DNA from: Panorpa germanica
Taxonomy: Eukaryota; Arthropoda; Insecta; Mecoptera; Panorpidae
Reading direction: 5' to 3'
DNA: 64,000 bases
NCBI GenBank assembly: GCA_963678705.1
Contig: CAVMBN010000150.1
Location: 45,613 to 109,612, forward strand
Numbering within the stretch: position 1 is the first letter of the stretch; every line of letters begins with the position of its first letter. Below the pieces are notes generated by a model. It was not told where the DNA came from. It saw only the letters and a list, made by a program, of their open reading frames with translations, and did no database searches. The position numbers were made by a program, and so were the translations under genes. Shown here in pieces: positions 11,089-19,813 of this stretch.

Positions 11089-11394
11089 CTAAATATCTAT
11101 GTCCGTTTCATATCCATCATCGTCATACATTAGGGGTGGTACAATTTCTGCTGCAACATTCGTATGTTCAAGATATACACTATTGGCATAACAATGTCCA
11201 TTTCGCACATGAAATTTATAATACCCATAAGCATTACCATTCTCCTCATAATATATGCGCACAGTAAAATATGATAAAATAGGGTCAATATTTAGTACAT
11301 TTAGTAGGACGACACCACTAGCTAGATTATTTAACTTAATAAGACACCCCATACGTCCATTATGATATCTTAAACCATATATATATGGTTTCAT
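11089..11394 (-). CDS. Hypothetical protein of Polinton-1
   Basis: About 101 residues from ATG 11394 (MKPYIYGLRYHNGRMG); an in-frame GTG five codons upstream is less likely. Composition is rich in Tyr, Asn and Val with an acidic end (DDDGYETDIDI). The alternating hydrophobic pattern suggests a beta fold. No family is recognised. It lies between the fibre-like gene and PolB, on the opposite strand to both, and has no visible counterpart in Polinton-2. Confidence 0.5.
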   Translation of the reverse strand: MKPYIYGLRYHNGRMGCLIKLNNLASGVVLLNVLNIDPILSYFTVRIYYEENGNAYGYYKFHVRNGHCYANSVYLEHTNVAAEIVPPLMYDDDGYETDIDI

Positions 11395-11718
11395 TAATTG
11401 TTGTTGCACTAATATTAATTAATGGTTTTAACTCAACACTTATAAAACGTATGCGTCCACTGCGTCCAGACATTGTTCTTTTTTTAATGTGTGTTTCAAC
11501 GAAATATGTACACAGTAAAATTATCAGTTCCTGTTGTACCCCACTAGTCCCTCGCCATCACTCCCCCCTCCTCAACATAAGATGTTTAAGTTTTTTTGTT
11601 TTTTTACACCAGTTGTCTATATATACATATACATATATTCATATATATTGGGCAGAAAATCTAAAACATAAATTAGTAATAGTACTACTATCACACAAAT
11701 CGTTTGAAAAAATTAAAA

Positions 11719-14700
11719 ATGCCACCACAATGGGAAGATATTTGTACAGCATTCAAAATGCGTGTATTTTGTAGAAAATTAGTAAATGTGAACCATATAG
11801 TTAATCCACTAATATTTATGGAACAGTGCAAAGTTCCACTAATGAATAAAATTGTTGGTTTCTTGTCATCTAATAATCATGTGTTTAAAATTCAGTGTCA
11901 AGTAGTGTGTGAATATTTTGTTCATAAGAATAGCGAAGAGATTATTAGTACAATAGCGCATAATACTAAGATGATTTCTTTAACACTAAGTGATAATCCA
12001 AATGTATGGTTTAGTGAAAATATTATTTCAAGTATAAAGGTGCGATTAGATGAATTTCAAGAGCGTGATAGCGGGAAGTCATTAAATAGTGTACTATACC
12101 TGCAGGTGAACATTAATAAACATAATCCGTTGCATGGAAGTTCCTATCTTCCATTACCACCATCTATAAGTTTTAAAAAAGCTGTGATAAATGTTCAAAA
12201 TATGGACGACAGGTGTTTTTTGTGGGCTATTATTTCGGCGTTGTATCCATCTAAGAATCATCCTGAAAGAGTTTCAAATTATAAAAAAATCAATCAAAAT
12301 GAAGTATTCAACCTAAATAATGTAGTATTTCCAATGCAATTCAATAATATATCTAAAATCGAATTACAAAATAATATTTCAGTTAATGTCTATGGTCTAG
12401 AATTAAATAATAAGCATGTTTGGAATGTAATTGGGCCATTGCATTACACAAAATATAAAAATGCATATAATAAACATGTTAATTTATTATATATAAAGAG
12501 TGGTAATAAGGGGCACTATTGTTGGATAACGGACTTAGGTAAACTTATAGGAGGTCAACTTTCTAAGGCAAATGTTAAGAAACATATTTGCGATCGCTGT
12601 TTACAATATTTCTATAATGCAAATAAGTTTCAGTGCCATATAGAAGATTGTAATAAAGTTGATAATGCGGTTAAAATTGAAATGCCTGTGGGAGATGAAA
12701 AGTGGTTAAAATTTAAAAACTATATGAGAAAGGAGAAACACCCTTTTGTTATTTATGCAGACTTTGAATGTTTAACCCTACCCATTGATACTTGTGCACA
12801 AGATTCTAGTAGATCATACAGTAATAACTACCAAAAACACATTCCGTGTGCCGCTGGCATTCAATTGGTGCGCTCATATGATAATACAATATCATTTTTC
12901 CAGTCATATTGCGGTAAAGATGTTATAAATTGGTTTTTACAACAACTCAAAATAATTATAAAAGATATTGAGGTACTTTATGCAAATATCAAACCTATAC
13001 AAATGACGGATGCCGATTGGTTGGATTTTAATAATTCCATTACCTGTCACATATGTGAAAAACATTTTAACTTAGCAGATGACAATTTTAAAAAAGTGCG
13101 CGATCATTGTCACTTATATGGTCAATACCGTGGCAGTGCACATTATACATGTAATTTAAATTATCAACAACCAAATTATATTCCTGTTTTTTTGCATTGC
13201 TTAAGCGGCTATGATAGTCATCTTTTTATACGTGATTTGGGAATAGATGATGGGCAAATTGATATTATACCATCAAATGAGCAAAAATATATATCATTTA
13301 GTAAGACAATTGGTAAATTTAAATTGCGATTTTTAGACTCGTTTAAGTTCATGAACGGGAGCCTAGAAAAACTAGCTAGTTATATGGATGTATCAAATTT
13401 TACATTATTGAGAAAATGTTTTCCCTCACCAAACGATGATGATAAATTTAATTTAATGATTAAAAAAGGTATTTTTCCTTATGACTACTTTAATTCATGG
13501 GATTCCTTTGACGAAATTAATTTACCATTAAAAGAAAATTTCTATTCCAAGTTAAAAGATGAACATATTTCCAGTGCTGATTATAACCATGCCAAAGATG
13601 TATGGCAAAAGTTTAAAATACAAAATCTTGGTGAATACATGATGCTTTATTTGAAATCGGATGTACTGTTGTTAAGCGACATTTTTGAGAATTTCAGAAA
13701 TGTTTGCTTAAAATCATATTCATTGGATCCCGTACATTATTTTACAGTGTCAGGATACACCTGGGATTGTATGCTAAATATAACCAATATAAGGCTAGAG
13801 CTGTTAACTAATATTGATATGCTGTTATTTTTTGAGCGTGGCATTAGAGGTGGTATTACCCAGGCTATAAAACGTTATTCATGTGCGAATAACCCATATC
13901 TGTCTAATTTTGATGCGAATAAGCCAGAAAAATATATAATGTACTATGATGCATGTAATTTGTATGGCTGGGCTATGACGCAATGTTTACCATATGGTAA
14001 TTTCCGGTGGTTAACAAGTTCTGAAATAAAACAGCTTGATATATTAGCTATTTTAGATAATGATTCCAATGGGTATGTGTTTGAAGTAGATTTGGAATAC
14101 CCTAGGGAGTTACATGATATGCACAAAGATTTTTCATTATGCACAGAGAAAATGAACCCACCCGGAACTAATAAAAGCAATATAAAACTTATGACTACCT
14201 TAACTAATAAATATAAGTATATAATTCATTCAATGAACCTAAAACAATGTGTTACTTTGGGATTAAGAATTATTAAAATTCATAGGGCTATAGTATTTTC
14301 ACAATCATTTTGGCTAAAAAAATATATCGATTTAAATACGGATTTTAGGAAATTATCCAAAAATGATTTTGATAAAAATTTTTATAAGTTAATGAATTGC
14401 GCCATTTTTGGCAAATCGATGGAAAATATTAGAAAATATAGAAATATCAAATTGTGCACTAGGTGGGAGGGTCGATGTGGAGCACAGAATTTGATTTGTA
14501 GACTCAATTTTAAGAAACTAAGTATTTTTGCGGAAAATCTTATATCTGTTGAATTGAATAAATCATCAATTAAATTTAATAAACCCATATATATTGGAAT
14601 GTGTATTTTAGACATTTCCAAACACTTAATGTATGACTTTTACTACAATTATATACAGAAGACATATAAAGAGGTTACACTGATGTATATGGATACGGAT

Positions 14701-15183
14701 TCTATGATTTTGGAAATAATCAATCAAAATCCATATGAACAAATGAAACGGGATATTGCAAAATTTGATACATCTGATTATGCACTAGATAACATATTCA
14801 ATATACCGCAAGCAAATAAAAAGGTTGTTGGCCTAATGAAGGATGAGGCGAATGGTAAAATCATAAAGGAATTTATTGCTTTGCGTGCTAAAATGTATAG
14901 CATCAAAATTGAGGGTGTAAATAAACTTATTGCCAAGGCAAAGGGTGTATCAAATGTTGTTGTAGGTCGCCTTTCTTTTGATGATTACAAGGACTCACTA
15001 TTCAATAATAATTTAAATTATAAATGCCAAAATGCAATTAGGTCTAAGGACCATAACTTATACACAATAGAGCAAAACAAACTAGTCTTAAGTGCTAATG
15101 ATGACAAAAGGTTTATATTAGTTAATAAGACAAATACATTGCCATATGGCCATTATAGAATAAATGATCTGATAAATGAGTGA
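11719..15183 (+). CDS. polB: Protein-primed family B DNA polymerase
   Basis: About 1154 residues, starting at ATG 11719 (MPPQWEDI); the longer frame starts at a TTG and is not used. It replicates the element from its TIR ends with a protein primer (family knowledge). Visible motifs: Zn-finger CDRC..H (about 290), exonuclease ADFE (350), a CHIC..HCH..C zinc motif like endonuclease VII (443-482), exonuclease YDSHLF (498) and YLKSD (644), polymerase motif A YYDACNLYG (741), motif B NCAIFGKSMEN (892), motif C YMDTDS (about 991) and a KMY motif (about 1060). All catalytic residues appear present and the frame is open. Convergent with the integrase gene, 38 bp away; an aataaa follows at about 15204. 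Confidence 0.95.
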   Translation: MPPQWEDICTAFKMRVFCRKLVNVNHIVNPLIFMEQCKVPLMNKIVGFLSSNNHVFKIQCQVVCEYFVHKNSEEIISTIAHNTKMISLTLSDNPNVWFSENIISSIKVRLDEFQERDSGKSLNSVLYLQVNINKHNPLHGSSYLPLPPSISFKKAVINVQNMDDRCFLWAIISALYPSKNHPERVSNYKKINQNEVFNLNNVVFPMQFNNISKIELQNNISVNVYGLELNNKHVWNVIGPLHYTKYKNAYNKHVNLLYIKSGNKGHYCWITDLGKLIGGQLSKANVKKHICDRCLQYFYNANKFQCHIEDCNKVDNAVKIEMPVGDEKWLKFKNYMRKEKHPFVIYADFECLTLPIDTCAQDSSRSYSNNYQKHIPCAAGIQLVRSYDNTISFFQSYCGKDVINWFLQQLKIIIKDIEVLYANIKPIQMTDADWLDFNNSITCHICEKHFNLADDNFKKVRDHCHLYGQYRGSAHYTCNLNYQQPNYIPVFLHCLSGYDSHLFIRDLGIDDGQIDIIPSNEQKYISFSKTIGKFKLRFLDSFKFMNGSLEKLASYMDVSNFTLLRKCFPSPNDDDKFNLMIKKGIFPYDYFNSWDSFDEINLPLKENFYSKLKDEHISSADYNHAKDVWQKFKIQNLGEYMMLYLKSDVLLLSDIFENFRNVCLKSYSLDPVHYFTVSGYTWDCMLNITNIRLELLTNIDMLLFFERGIRGGITQAIKRYSCANNPYLSNFDANKPEKYIMYYDACNLYGWAMTQCLPYGNFRWLTSSEIKQLDILAILDNDSNGYVFEVDLEYPRELHDMHKDFSLCTEKMNPPGTNKSNIKLMTTLTNKYKYIIHSMNLKQCVTLGLRIIKIHRAIVFSQSFWLKKYIDLNTDFRKLSKNDFDKNFYKLMNCAIFGKSMENIRKYRNIKLCTRWEGRCGAQNLICRLNFKKLSIFAENLISVELNKSSIKFNKPIYIGMCILDISKHLMYDFYYNYIQKTYKEVTLMYMDTDSMILEIINQNPYEQMKRDIAKFDTSDYALDNIFNIPQANKKVVGLMKDEANGKIIKEFIALRAKMYSIKIEGVNKLIAKAKGVSNVVVGRLSFDDYKDSLFNNNLNYKCQNAIRSKDHNLYTIEQNKLVLSANDDKRFILVNKTNTLPYGHYRINDLINE

Positions 15184-15221
15184 TATATATATATATATAT
15201 GTGAAATAAAAAGAAATATAT

Positions 15222-16166
15222 TTAATTTAAATCTGTTTTATTTATACATGAATTATGTTTATTTTTAAAACCCAACCATTTTACAAATACTTTATTTTTA
15301 TTTGTTTTTAAAATCTTCTCCACCAAATATACATCAGTATATTTTGCTTTTTGCAATTCCTTTTCATAAAAGCCCCCCTCAATATTTTGGCCGGTTGTGT
15401 CCTCCAATTTATAGGTTACCGGATTTGTTCTACACACCTTTTTAATAATAAATATTTCTGTTGACCAATTTGGTTCATAGCCTTTGCTAAAGAGACTCTT
15501 CACTTTGCTAATGCGTACAGAATCACCAATACGATATTTTGATATTCCTGCAATTTTAATGTGATTATAAATAGTGTTAAGTAATTTTTTTTCGACTTTT
15601 TTCGATGTCACATCAATTGGTTTCATTTTTATTGTAGAATGTTTTGTATTATTATAAGTTTGTAATAAGTCCTCTAATATATTTATCCATTTATGTGATC
15701 CTTGATAGCTAAATTTTTTCCACATATTAGTTTTCAGGGTCCTGTTAAATCTTTCGCATACACTGGCCTTCATTATTGAATATGTAGAATAATGTTTTAT
15801 ATTATATTTTTTCATAATTTTATTAAAAGTTGCATTATAAAATTCCTTTCCATTGTCTGTTTGCAAAAATTTCGGTATACGGCCTCCATCCAAGATATTA
15901 ATAAAAGCATTTGTAACATCATTACCAGTTTTTGTTTTTATGGCTTTAGCCCATGCATATTTTGAGAAAACATCTATTACGGTAAGCATATATTTATAAC
16001 CTTTATTTTCAGATGCATAAGGTATCATTTCAACCAAATCACATTGCCATAGGTCATCAATACCTTTTGTTATTACTCGTCTACGTGCATATTTTTTATA
16101 CGCTGGTTTATGGATTTCTTCAACTATTTGTAATTTTATATCTTTTTTTTTATTATTATTGGTCAT
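15222..16166 (-). CDS. int: Polinton integrase, DDE type with chromodomain
   Basis: 314 residues from ATG 16166. The retroviral-type core has Asp in QCDLVEM, Asp in QTDNGKEF and Glu in VCERFNRT, with 33 residues between the last two. A WxRxxG-like SH3 region follows, and a C-terminal chromodomain (YLVEKILK...VKWLGF) ends the protein. It inserts the element and makes 6-bp duplications, as seen at both ends here. All three catalytic acids are present. It is separated by 13 bp from the next upstream reverse gene, suggesting one leftward unit of ATPase, unknown protein and integrase. The N-terminal HHCC zinc finger of retroviral enzymes is not evident. Confidence 0.93.
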   Translation of the reverse strand: MTNNNKKKDIKLQIVEEIHKPAYKKYARRRVITKGIDDLWQCDLVEMIPYASENKGYKYMLTVIDVFSKYAWAKAIKTKTGNDVTNAFINILDGGRIPKFLQTDNGKEFYNATFNKIMKKYNIKHYSTYSIMKASVCERFNRTLKTNMWKKFSYQGSHKWINILEDLLQTYNNTKHSTIKMKPIDVTSKKVEKKLLNTIYNHIKIAGISKYRIGDSVRISKVKSLFSKGYEPNWSTEIFIIKKVCRTNPVTYKLEDTTGQNIEGGFYEKELQKAKYTDVYLVEKILKTNKNKVFVKWLGFKNKHNSCINKTDLN

Positions 16167-16179
16167 TATTGATATTTAT

Positions 16180-17007
16180 TTATTCAATTATATGTGATTC
16201 TCTTAACTCTTCAATGATAGATATAATTTCATTATCATGACCTGTATGACCAGCCTGTTTTGAGCCTAATAATAATCTTAAACGTTCAACTAATTCATTA
16301 GCATCATTCCAATAAATATACTCATTATTTTTATTCGATACTATTTTATGTGATGGTGATATTAATCCTTCACCTTTTGTTTTTAAATTAAGGGCTGGTT
16401 TAATTATCTGTACGTATTTCCATCCCGCATTACCACTTATTTGACCATTAGGATCATAATTACGTCTATATGCGTTTGTATCTTTAATGATATTGATAAA
16501 ATTTTCCTTATCTTCTTCCGTATAACCTAGTGGTTTTTTCAATTGTAATAGTTGATATAGGCCTTCTGTTCCAGCATACAATTTACTATTAATGACTATA
16601 TTATTATTTTCGATTGTTATTGGCGTTTTACCAATAAAGAATTTATTGTCACCACCTATAGTAATTCCATATATTTTATCTTCAATAGGTTGATTTATTA
16701 AATATCTAAATGCGATATCACCAATGGACTTAACACTATTGGCATCAACTAAATGTGGTTCATTATTTTTATATGATGACAACTTCTTATCATCATATTC
16801 ATCATCATCATCAATATTTTCTTTTTTTTTTTTTAATGCATTATGTTGTGATTTTATCTCTACAAGTGGTTCTGTTATAGGCTTAAATATTTTTTCCAAA
16901 TATTTTTGCTCTTCATAATCACTATATTTTAGAGCTTTATATTTTGAACGAATTATTTTACTCTTTGCAATAATATCTTTTAATATGTCATTATTATTAT
17001 TAAACAT
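16180..17007 (-). CDS. Conserved Polinton protein of unknown function
   Basis: Best start is ATG 17007 (MFNNNNDILKDII), giving 275 residues; the longer frame only adds translated TA microsatellite. It has a charged N-terminal half with a Lys run and an Asp-rich patch, then a compact domain with IYGITIGGDNKFFIGKTPI, a GTEGLYQLL segment and YRRNYDPNG. The C-terminus carries GSKQAGHTGHDNE. A homologue sits at the same place in Polinton-2 (50861-52114), with the C-terminal motif kept. Proteins of this type accompany Polintons in many invertebrates, but I know no function. It lies between ATPase and integrase on the same strand. Confidence 0.8.
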   Translation of the reverse strand: MFNNNNDILKDIIAKSKIIRSKYKALKYSDYEEQKYLEKIFKPITEPLVEIKSQHNALKKKKENIDDDDEYDDKKLSSYKNNEPHLVDANSVKSIGDIAFRYLINQPIEDKIYGITIGGDNKFFIGKTPITIENNNIVINSKLYAGTEGLYQLLQLKKPLGYTEEDKENFINIIKDTNAYRRNYDPNGQISGNAGWKYVQIIKPALNLKTKGEGLISPSHKIVSNKNNEYIYWNDANELVERLRLLLGSKQAGHTGHDNEIISIIEELRESHIIE

Positions 17008-17028
17008 ATTTTCGAGTTGTTTTCTTTT

Positions 17029-17029
<1 letters not shown>

Positions 17030-17068
<39 letters not shown>
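17030..17068. repeat. TA microsatellite
   Basis: A run of about 19 TA units lies between the start of the unknown protein gene and the end of the ATPase gene. It artificially lengthens the open frame of the former. Confidence 0.9.
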
Positions 17069-17138
17069 AGCAGATAGCTAGACAAAAGTTATCATTCAAC
17101 TAAACGATTTACTACTAAATATTCTATTATATATATAA

Positions 17139-17834
17139 TTACAGTTTCAAGAAATTATCAAATACATTTCTATATCGTCCGTTAGCGATATCGCTATCCT
17201 TATCAATGACCACATATCCATATTTATTTTTCCAACATTCTGAACAGAACTCTTTAAAGGTTAAAAATGACATATCTGTATTTACATGATCATTATAAAT
17301 ATGCTTAAGATTCATTTCGTCCATTTTAAATAATATTATAAAATTTGCATTATCTCTGATTAAATGTTTTGGTATATGGGCATAGGTTTGACAAAGATAA
17401 AAGGAATCAACTAGGAAATGACGTCCCATTGAGAAATAATTACGCATACAATCTTGTTTATCAGTAATTACATCATCAAAGATAAATACAGAATTTGGTT
17501 TTGCATCATTGGGCTTAATAATATCAATGTTACTGTCATAACAAAAATAGCCTATTTCTTTCACATGTGATAACACTTTTTTTAAAAAAATATATTTTGG
17601 TTGATATAATGATTTGGAATAGAGATATATATTTCTAAATTTTAAGCCATTTTTTTCAAATAAAAGAGCCAACATAATATTAGTTTTTCCAGAATTCGAT
17701 GGCCCACATATAATACATCTTATAATATTTGGTAGTAAATCACCATGTTTTTTCACTTTCTTTTTTTTATCATTTTCATCTAAATTATCTAGATTTGCAA
17801 TATGTAAATGTTTTTTTTGCTTTATAAATTTCAT
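17139..17834 (-). CDS. Genome-packaging ATPase (FtsK/HerA, A32-like)
   Basis: 231 residues from ATG 17834. Walker A GPSNSGKTN is at residues 44-52 and the Walker B-like SVFIFDDV at 115-122. The protein is of typical length for Polinton/adintovirus packaging ATPases, which drive DNA into the capsid. The frame is intact with the Walker lysine present, unlike the Polinton-2 copy, where it is Arg. Its start codon lies 57 bp from the start of the divergent PLA2/pX gene, so the two likely share a promoter region. Confidence 0.92.
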   Translation of the reverse strand: MKFIKQKKHLHIANLDNLDENDKKKKVKKHGDLLPNIIRCIICGPSNSGKTNIMLALLFEKNGLKFRNIYLYSKSLYQPKYIFLKKVLSHVKEIGYFCYDSNIDIIKPNDAKPNSVFIFDDVITDKQDCMRNYFSMGRHFLVDSFYLCQTYAHIPKHLIRDNANFIILFKMDEMNLKHIYNDHVNTDMSFLTFKEFCSECWKNKYGYVVIDKDSDIANGRYRNVFDNFLKL

Positions 17835-17891
17835 TGTATATATATATGCACGTGTTACTTATATATTACATCATTTAATGCTTAGACACCA
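17835..17891. promoter_or_regulatory. Probable bidirectional promoter between ATPase and PLA2/pX genes
   Basis: Only 57 bp separate two divergent start codons. The spacer contains TATA-like runs (tatatatatat near 17837 and tatatatta near 17861) and little else. Polinton-2 keeps the same divergent pair with an 89-bp AT-rich spacer (49872-49960). Function is inferred from position. Confidence 0.4.
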
Positions 17892-18707
17892 ATGATCATA
17901 TACCATGGTGAGGGCTTATTAAATAGGGCCATAAATTCATTGCCTATAGAATTACATATGCCCGGTTATAATTTTTGTGGTCCAGGAACAAAGTTAAAAA
18001 AACGTCTGTTACGCGGTGACAATGGAATTAATGATTTAGATAATGCATGTAAAGAGCATGATATTTCTTATTCTAAATCGAAAAGTGATTTAAAGTTAAG
18101 ACATCACGCGGACAAGATATTGCAGGAAAAAGCTTGGTCAAGAGTTGTATCCAAAGACGCCTCTATTAAGGAAAAAGCGGCTGCTTGGGCAGTTACTAAT
18201 GCAATGAAAATCAAACAGAAGTTAGGTATGGGCATCAAGAGAAAAAACAAGAAAAAAATTAACATGAAATTGGAAACAAATCATAATACGTTTAGGAAGG
18301 CTATAAGAAGCGCTAGTGCGGCAATAAAAAAATCGAAAATAAAAAATACAAGTACTGCAATAAAAGTTGCATTGAAAGCTGCAAAAAAAATCATTAAAGG
18401 AAAAAAACCGAATATTAAGTCACGAATTATACCAATTCCTAAAACAGGTGGAATTCTTCCCTATCTAATACCATTATTTGCGGGATTATCAGCCGCGGGG
18501 GCCCTAGCGGGTGGTGCTGCTGGCATAACAAAGGCTGTTACAAGCGCTAATGCGGCAAAGAAAAAATTACATGAATCAGAGAGACATAATAAGATGATGG
18601 AGGCCATCGCATTGGGTAAAAAGGATGGTAAAGGTCTTTACTTAAAACCTTATAGAAAAGGTTTGGGCCTTTACTTATCACCACCACCGACAACAAAAAA
18701 CTATTAA
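17892..18707 (+). CDS. Phospholipase A2 / pX-like membrane-active virion protein
   Basis: 271 residues. The N-terminal domain (17-75) is a parvovirus VP1-type phospholipase A2: calcium-loop motif YNFCGPGT (26-33) and catalytic CKEHDISY with His56-Asp57. A lysine-rich middle follows. Residues 186-212 form a hydrophobic Gly/Ala segment (GGILPYLIPLFAGLSA) like the membrane-active segment of adenovirus pX, and the end repeats a GLYL-kP motif twice. Such a protein would breach endosomal membranes and bind DNA in the virion (inference from families). The homologue in Polinton-2 keeps all these parts. The last codons contain a slippery A AAA AAC, and the stop TAA follows at 18705-18707. Confidence 0.85.
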   Translation: MIIYHGEGLLNRAINSLPIELHMPGYNFCGPGTKLKKRLLRGDNGINDLDNACKEHDISYSKSKSDLKLRHHADKILQEKAWSRVVSKDASIKEKAAAWAVTNAMKIKQKLGMGIKRKNKKKINMKLETNHNTFRKAIRSASAAIKKSKIKNTSTAIKVALKAAKKIIKGKKPNIKSRIIPIPKTGGILPYLIPLFAGLSAAGALAGGAAGITKAVTSANAAKKKLHESERHNKMMEAIALGKKDGKGLYLKPYRKGLGLYLSPPPTTKNY

Positions 18708-18751
18708 AAATATCAGTTAAAGATTTACCTAAGAGGGCTTTAACTGATATT
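18695..18751 (+). promoter_or_regulatory. Probable programmed -1 ribosomal frameshift signal
   Basis: The heptamer A AAA AAC (18695-18701) is in the correct phase (codons aca aaa aac). A 7-nt spacer containing the zero-frame stop follows. Then comes a perfect stem, atatcagttaaag (18710-18722) with ctttaactgatat (18738-18750), extended by one A-T pair to 14 bp, with a 15-nt loop. Slippage of -1 enters the protease frame at 18701. Polinton-2 has the same in-phase heptamer (reverse strand, 44584-44590) just before the stop of its PLA2/pX gene, with only a weak 6-bp hairpin after it. Confidence 0.75.
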
Positions 18752-19090
18752 GACTTAAATAAATATGCAAAAAAAATCCCCTATTTTAGAGGTATTTTCA
18801 TGCGTAATTCATTACCAAAGCATCCATATGAAAATGAATGTGCCATAATAAATTTAGATAATAAAACGGGTCCTGGAACGCATTGGGTTGCATACAGAAA
18901 ATTCAAATCGAATATTGAATATTTCGATAGTTTTGGTAACCTGGGGCCACCTAAGGAATTGCTCGAATATTTTCTACAAAGAAATTTAAATAAAAACAAA
19001 ATAATTTATAATTATAAAAAATTTCAAAATTATAATACATATAATTGTGGACATTTATGCCTAAAGTTTTTAATAAATACTATGAAATAA
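18701..19090 (+). CDS. Adenain-type maturation protease, likely made by -1 frameshift
   Basis: The frame runs from the slip site to 19090 (129 codons); the first ATG is only at 18800 (96 residues). Catalytic residues counted from that ATG are His28 in GTHWVAY, Asp43 in YFDSFG, Gln76 and Cys83 in NCGHLCL; the Gln-Cys spacing of 7 equals that of adenovirus protease. It cleaves capsid precursors during maturation (family role). The 33 codons before ATG 18800 include ALTDIDLNKYAKK and YFRGIF. They align to the Polinton-2 copy, so they are conserved protein although no ATG lies there. This supports translation as a fusion with the PLA2/pX protein. Internal initiation at 18800 or splicing remain alternatives. 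Confidence 0.85.
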   Translation, partial: LLKISVKDLPKRALTDIDLNKYAKKIPYFRGIFMRNSLPKHPYENECAIINLDNKTGPGTHWVAYRKFKSNIEYFDSFGNLGPPKELLEYFLQRNLNKNKIIYNYKKFQNYNTYNCGHLCLKFLINTMK

Positions 19091-19114
19091 GATTCTTTTT
19101 ATTCATTATCAATT

Positions 19115-19813
19115 ATGACCTTTACACTTAGTGGTAATACATCCATATTAAGCACAAATTATTTTCCACCCATTGAATTGGATAGGAAATTTGAATATGT
19201 ACTCGGATTAGTTGATTTACAAACATATAATTCAATACCGAATGTCCATGAGAAAAATAATCGATTTTATTACAATGATGAAGTTCTAATAATACCTGAA
19301 GGCTCCTATGAAATTGATGACATATATAAGTATATAAATAACACAATAAGTAAGAACAAGTCACTTAAATATTTTCTTACTATAAATGCCAATAATAATA
19401 CGCTTAAATGTGAAATAATAAGTTCGTTGGTGATAAATTTTGAAAAGGAAAATAATATTGGTTCACTATTGGGTTTCAAAAAGAAAATATTGCAACCATA
19501 TACAAATCATATATCCGATTTGCCCATAGATATTTTGGGTGTAAGTTCAATACAAATTGATTGTAATATTATAAGAAATTCTTATAGAAATAACCAACTA
19601 ATACATATAATACATCAATTCTTTCCTGTTGTGCCGCCTGGTTATAAAATAGTGGAAATACCCTCCAATGTAATATATTTACCCGTAAATGTTCATACAA
19701 TCAATAACATAACATTGAAACTGATTGATCAAAACGATAAGTTAATTAATTTTAGAGGTGAAAATATTACAATAAGACTGGAATTAAAGAAAATATCAAA
19801 AAATGGGTATTGA
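19115..19813 (+). CDS. Penton-like minor capsid protein
   Basis: 232 residues from ATG 19115. It matches the conserved Polinton minor capsid protein: early FPPIELDRKFEY, YNSIPNV, GSYEIDDI, a GSLLGFK segment, then PPGYKIVEIPSNVIYLPV and NFRGENITIRLELK at the end. In Polintons this single jelly-roll protein is thought to form the capsid vertices. The frame is intact, and it lies 24 bp after the protease. Its last 11 bases overlap the start of the next small ORF. The Polinton-2 homologue is frameshifted. Confidence 0.88.
   Translation: MTFTLSGNTSILSTNYFPPIELDRKFEYVLGLVDLQTYNSIPNVHEKNNRFYYNDEVLIIPEGSYEIDDIYKYINNTISKNKSLKYFLTINANNNTLKCEIISSLVINFEKENNIGSLLGFKKKILQPYTNHISDLPIDILGVSSIQIDCNIIRNSYRNNQLIHIIHQFFPVVPPGYKIVEIPSNVIYLPVNVHTINNITLKLIDQNDKLINFRGENITIRLELKKISKNGY

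Noticed and set aside
11704-11718. Upstream start of PolB at 11704
   Set aside because: That codon is TTG; ATG 11719 is the first usable start in a eukaryotic element.
18695-18751. The hairpin as a simple transcription terminator
   Set aside because: Rho-independent-type hairpins are not used by RNA polymerase II, and the stem lies at the start of a conserved -1 reading frame; frameshift stimulation explains it better, though not proven.
18781-18999. Reverse ORF opposite the protease and similar reverse ORFs at 13944, 14382, 19128, 20041 and 21928
   Set aside because: Shadows of clearly coding + strand genes.
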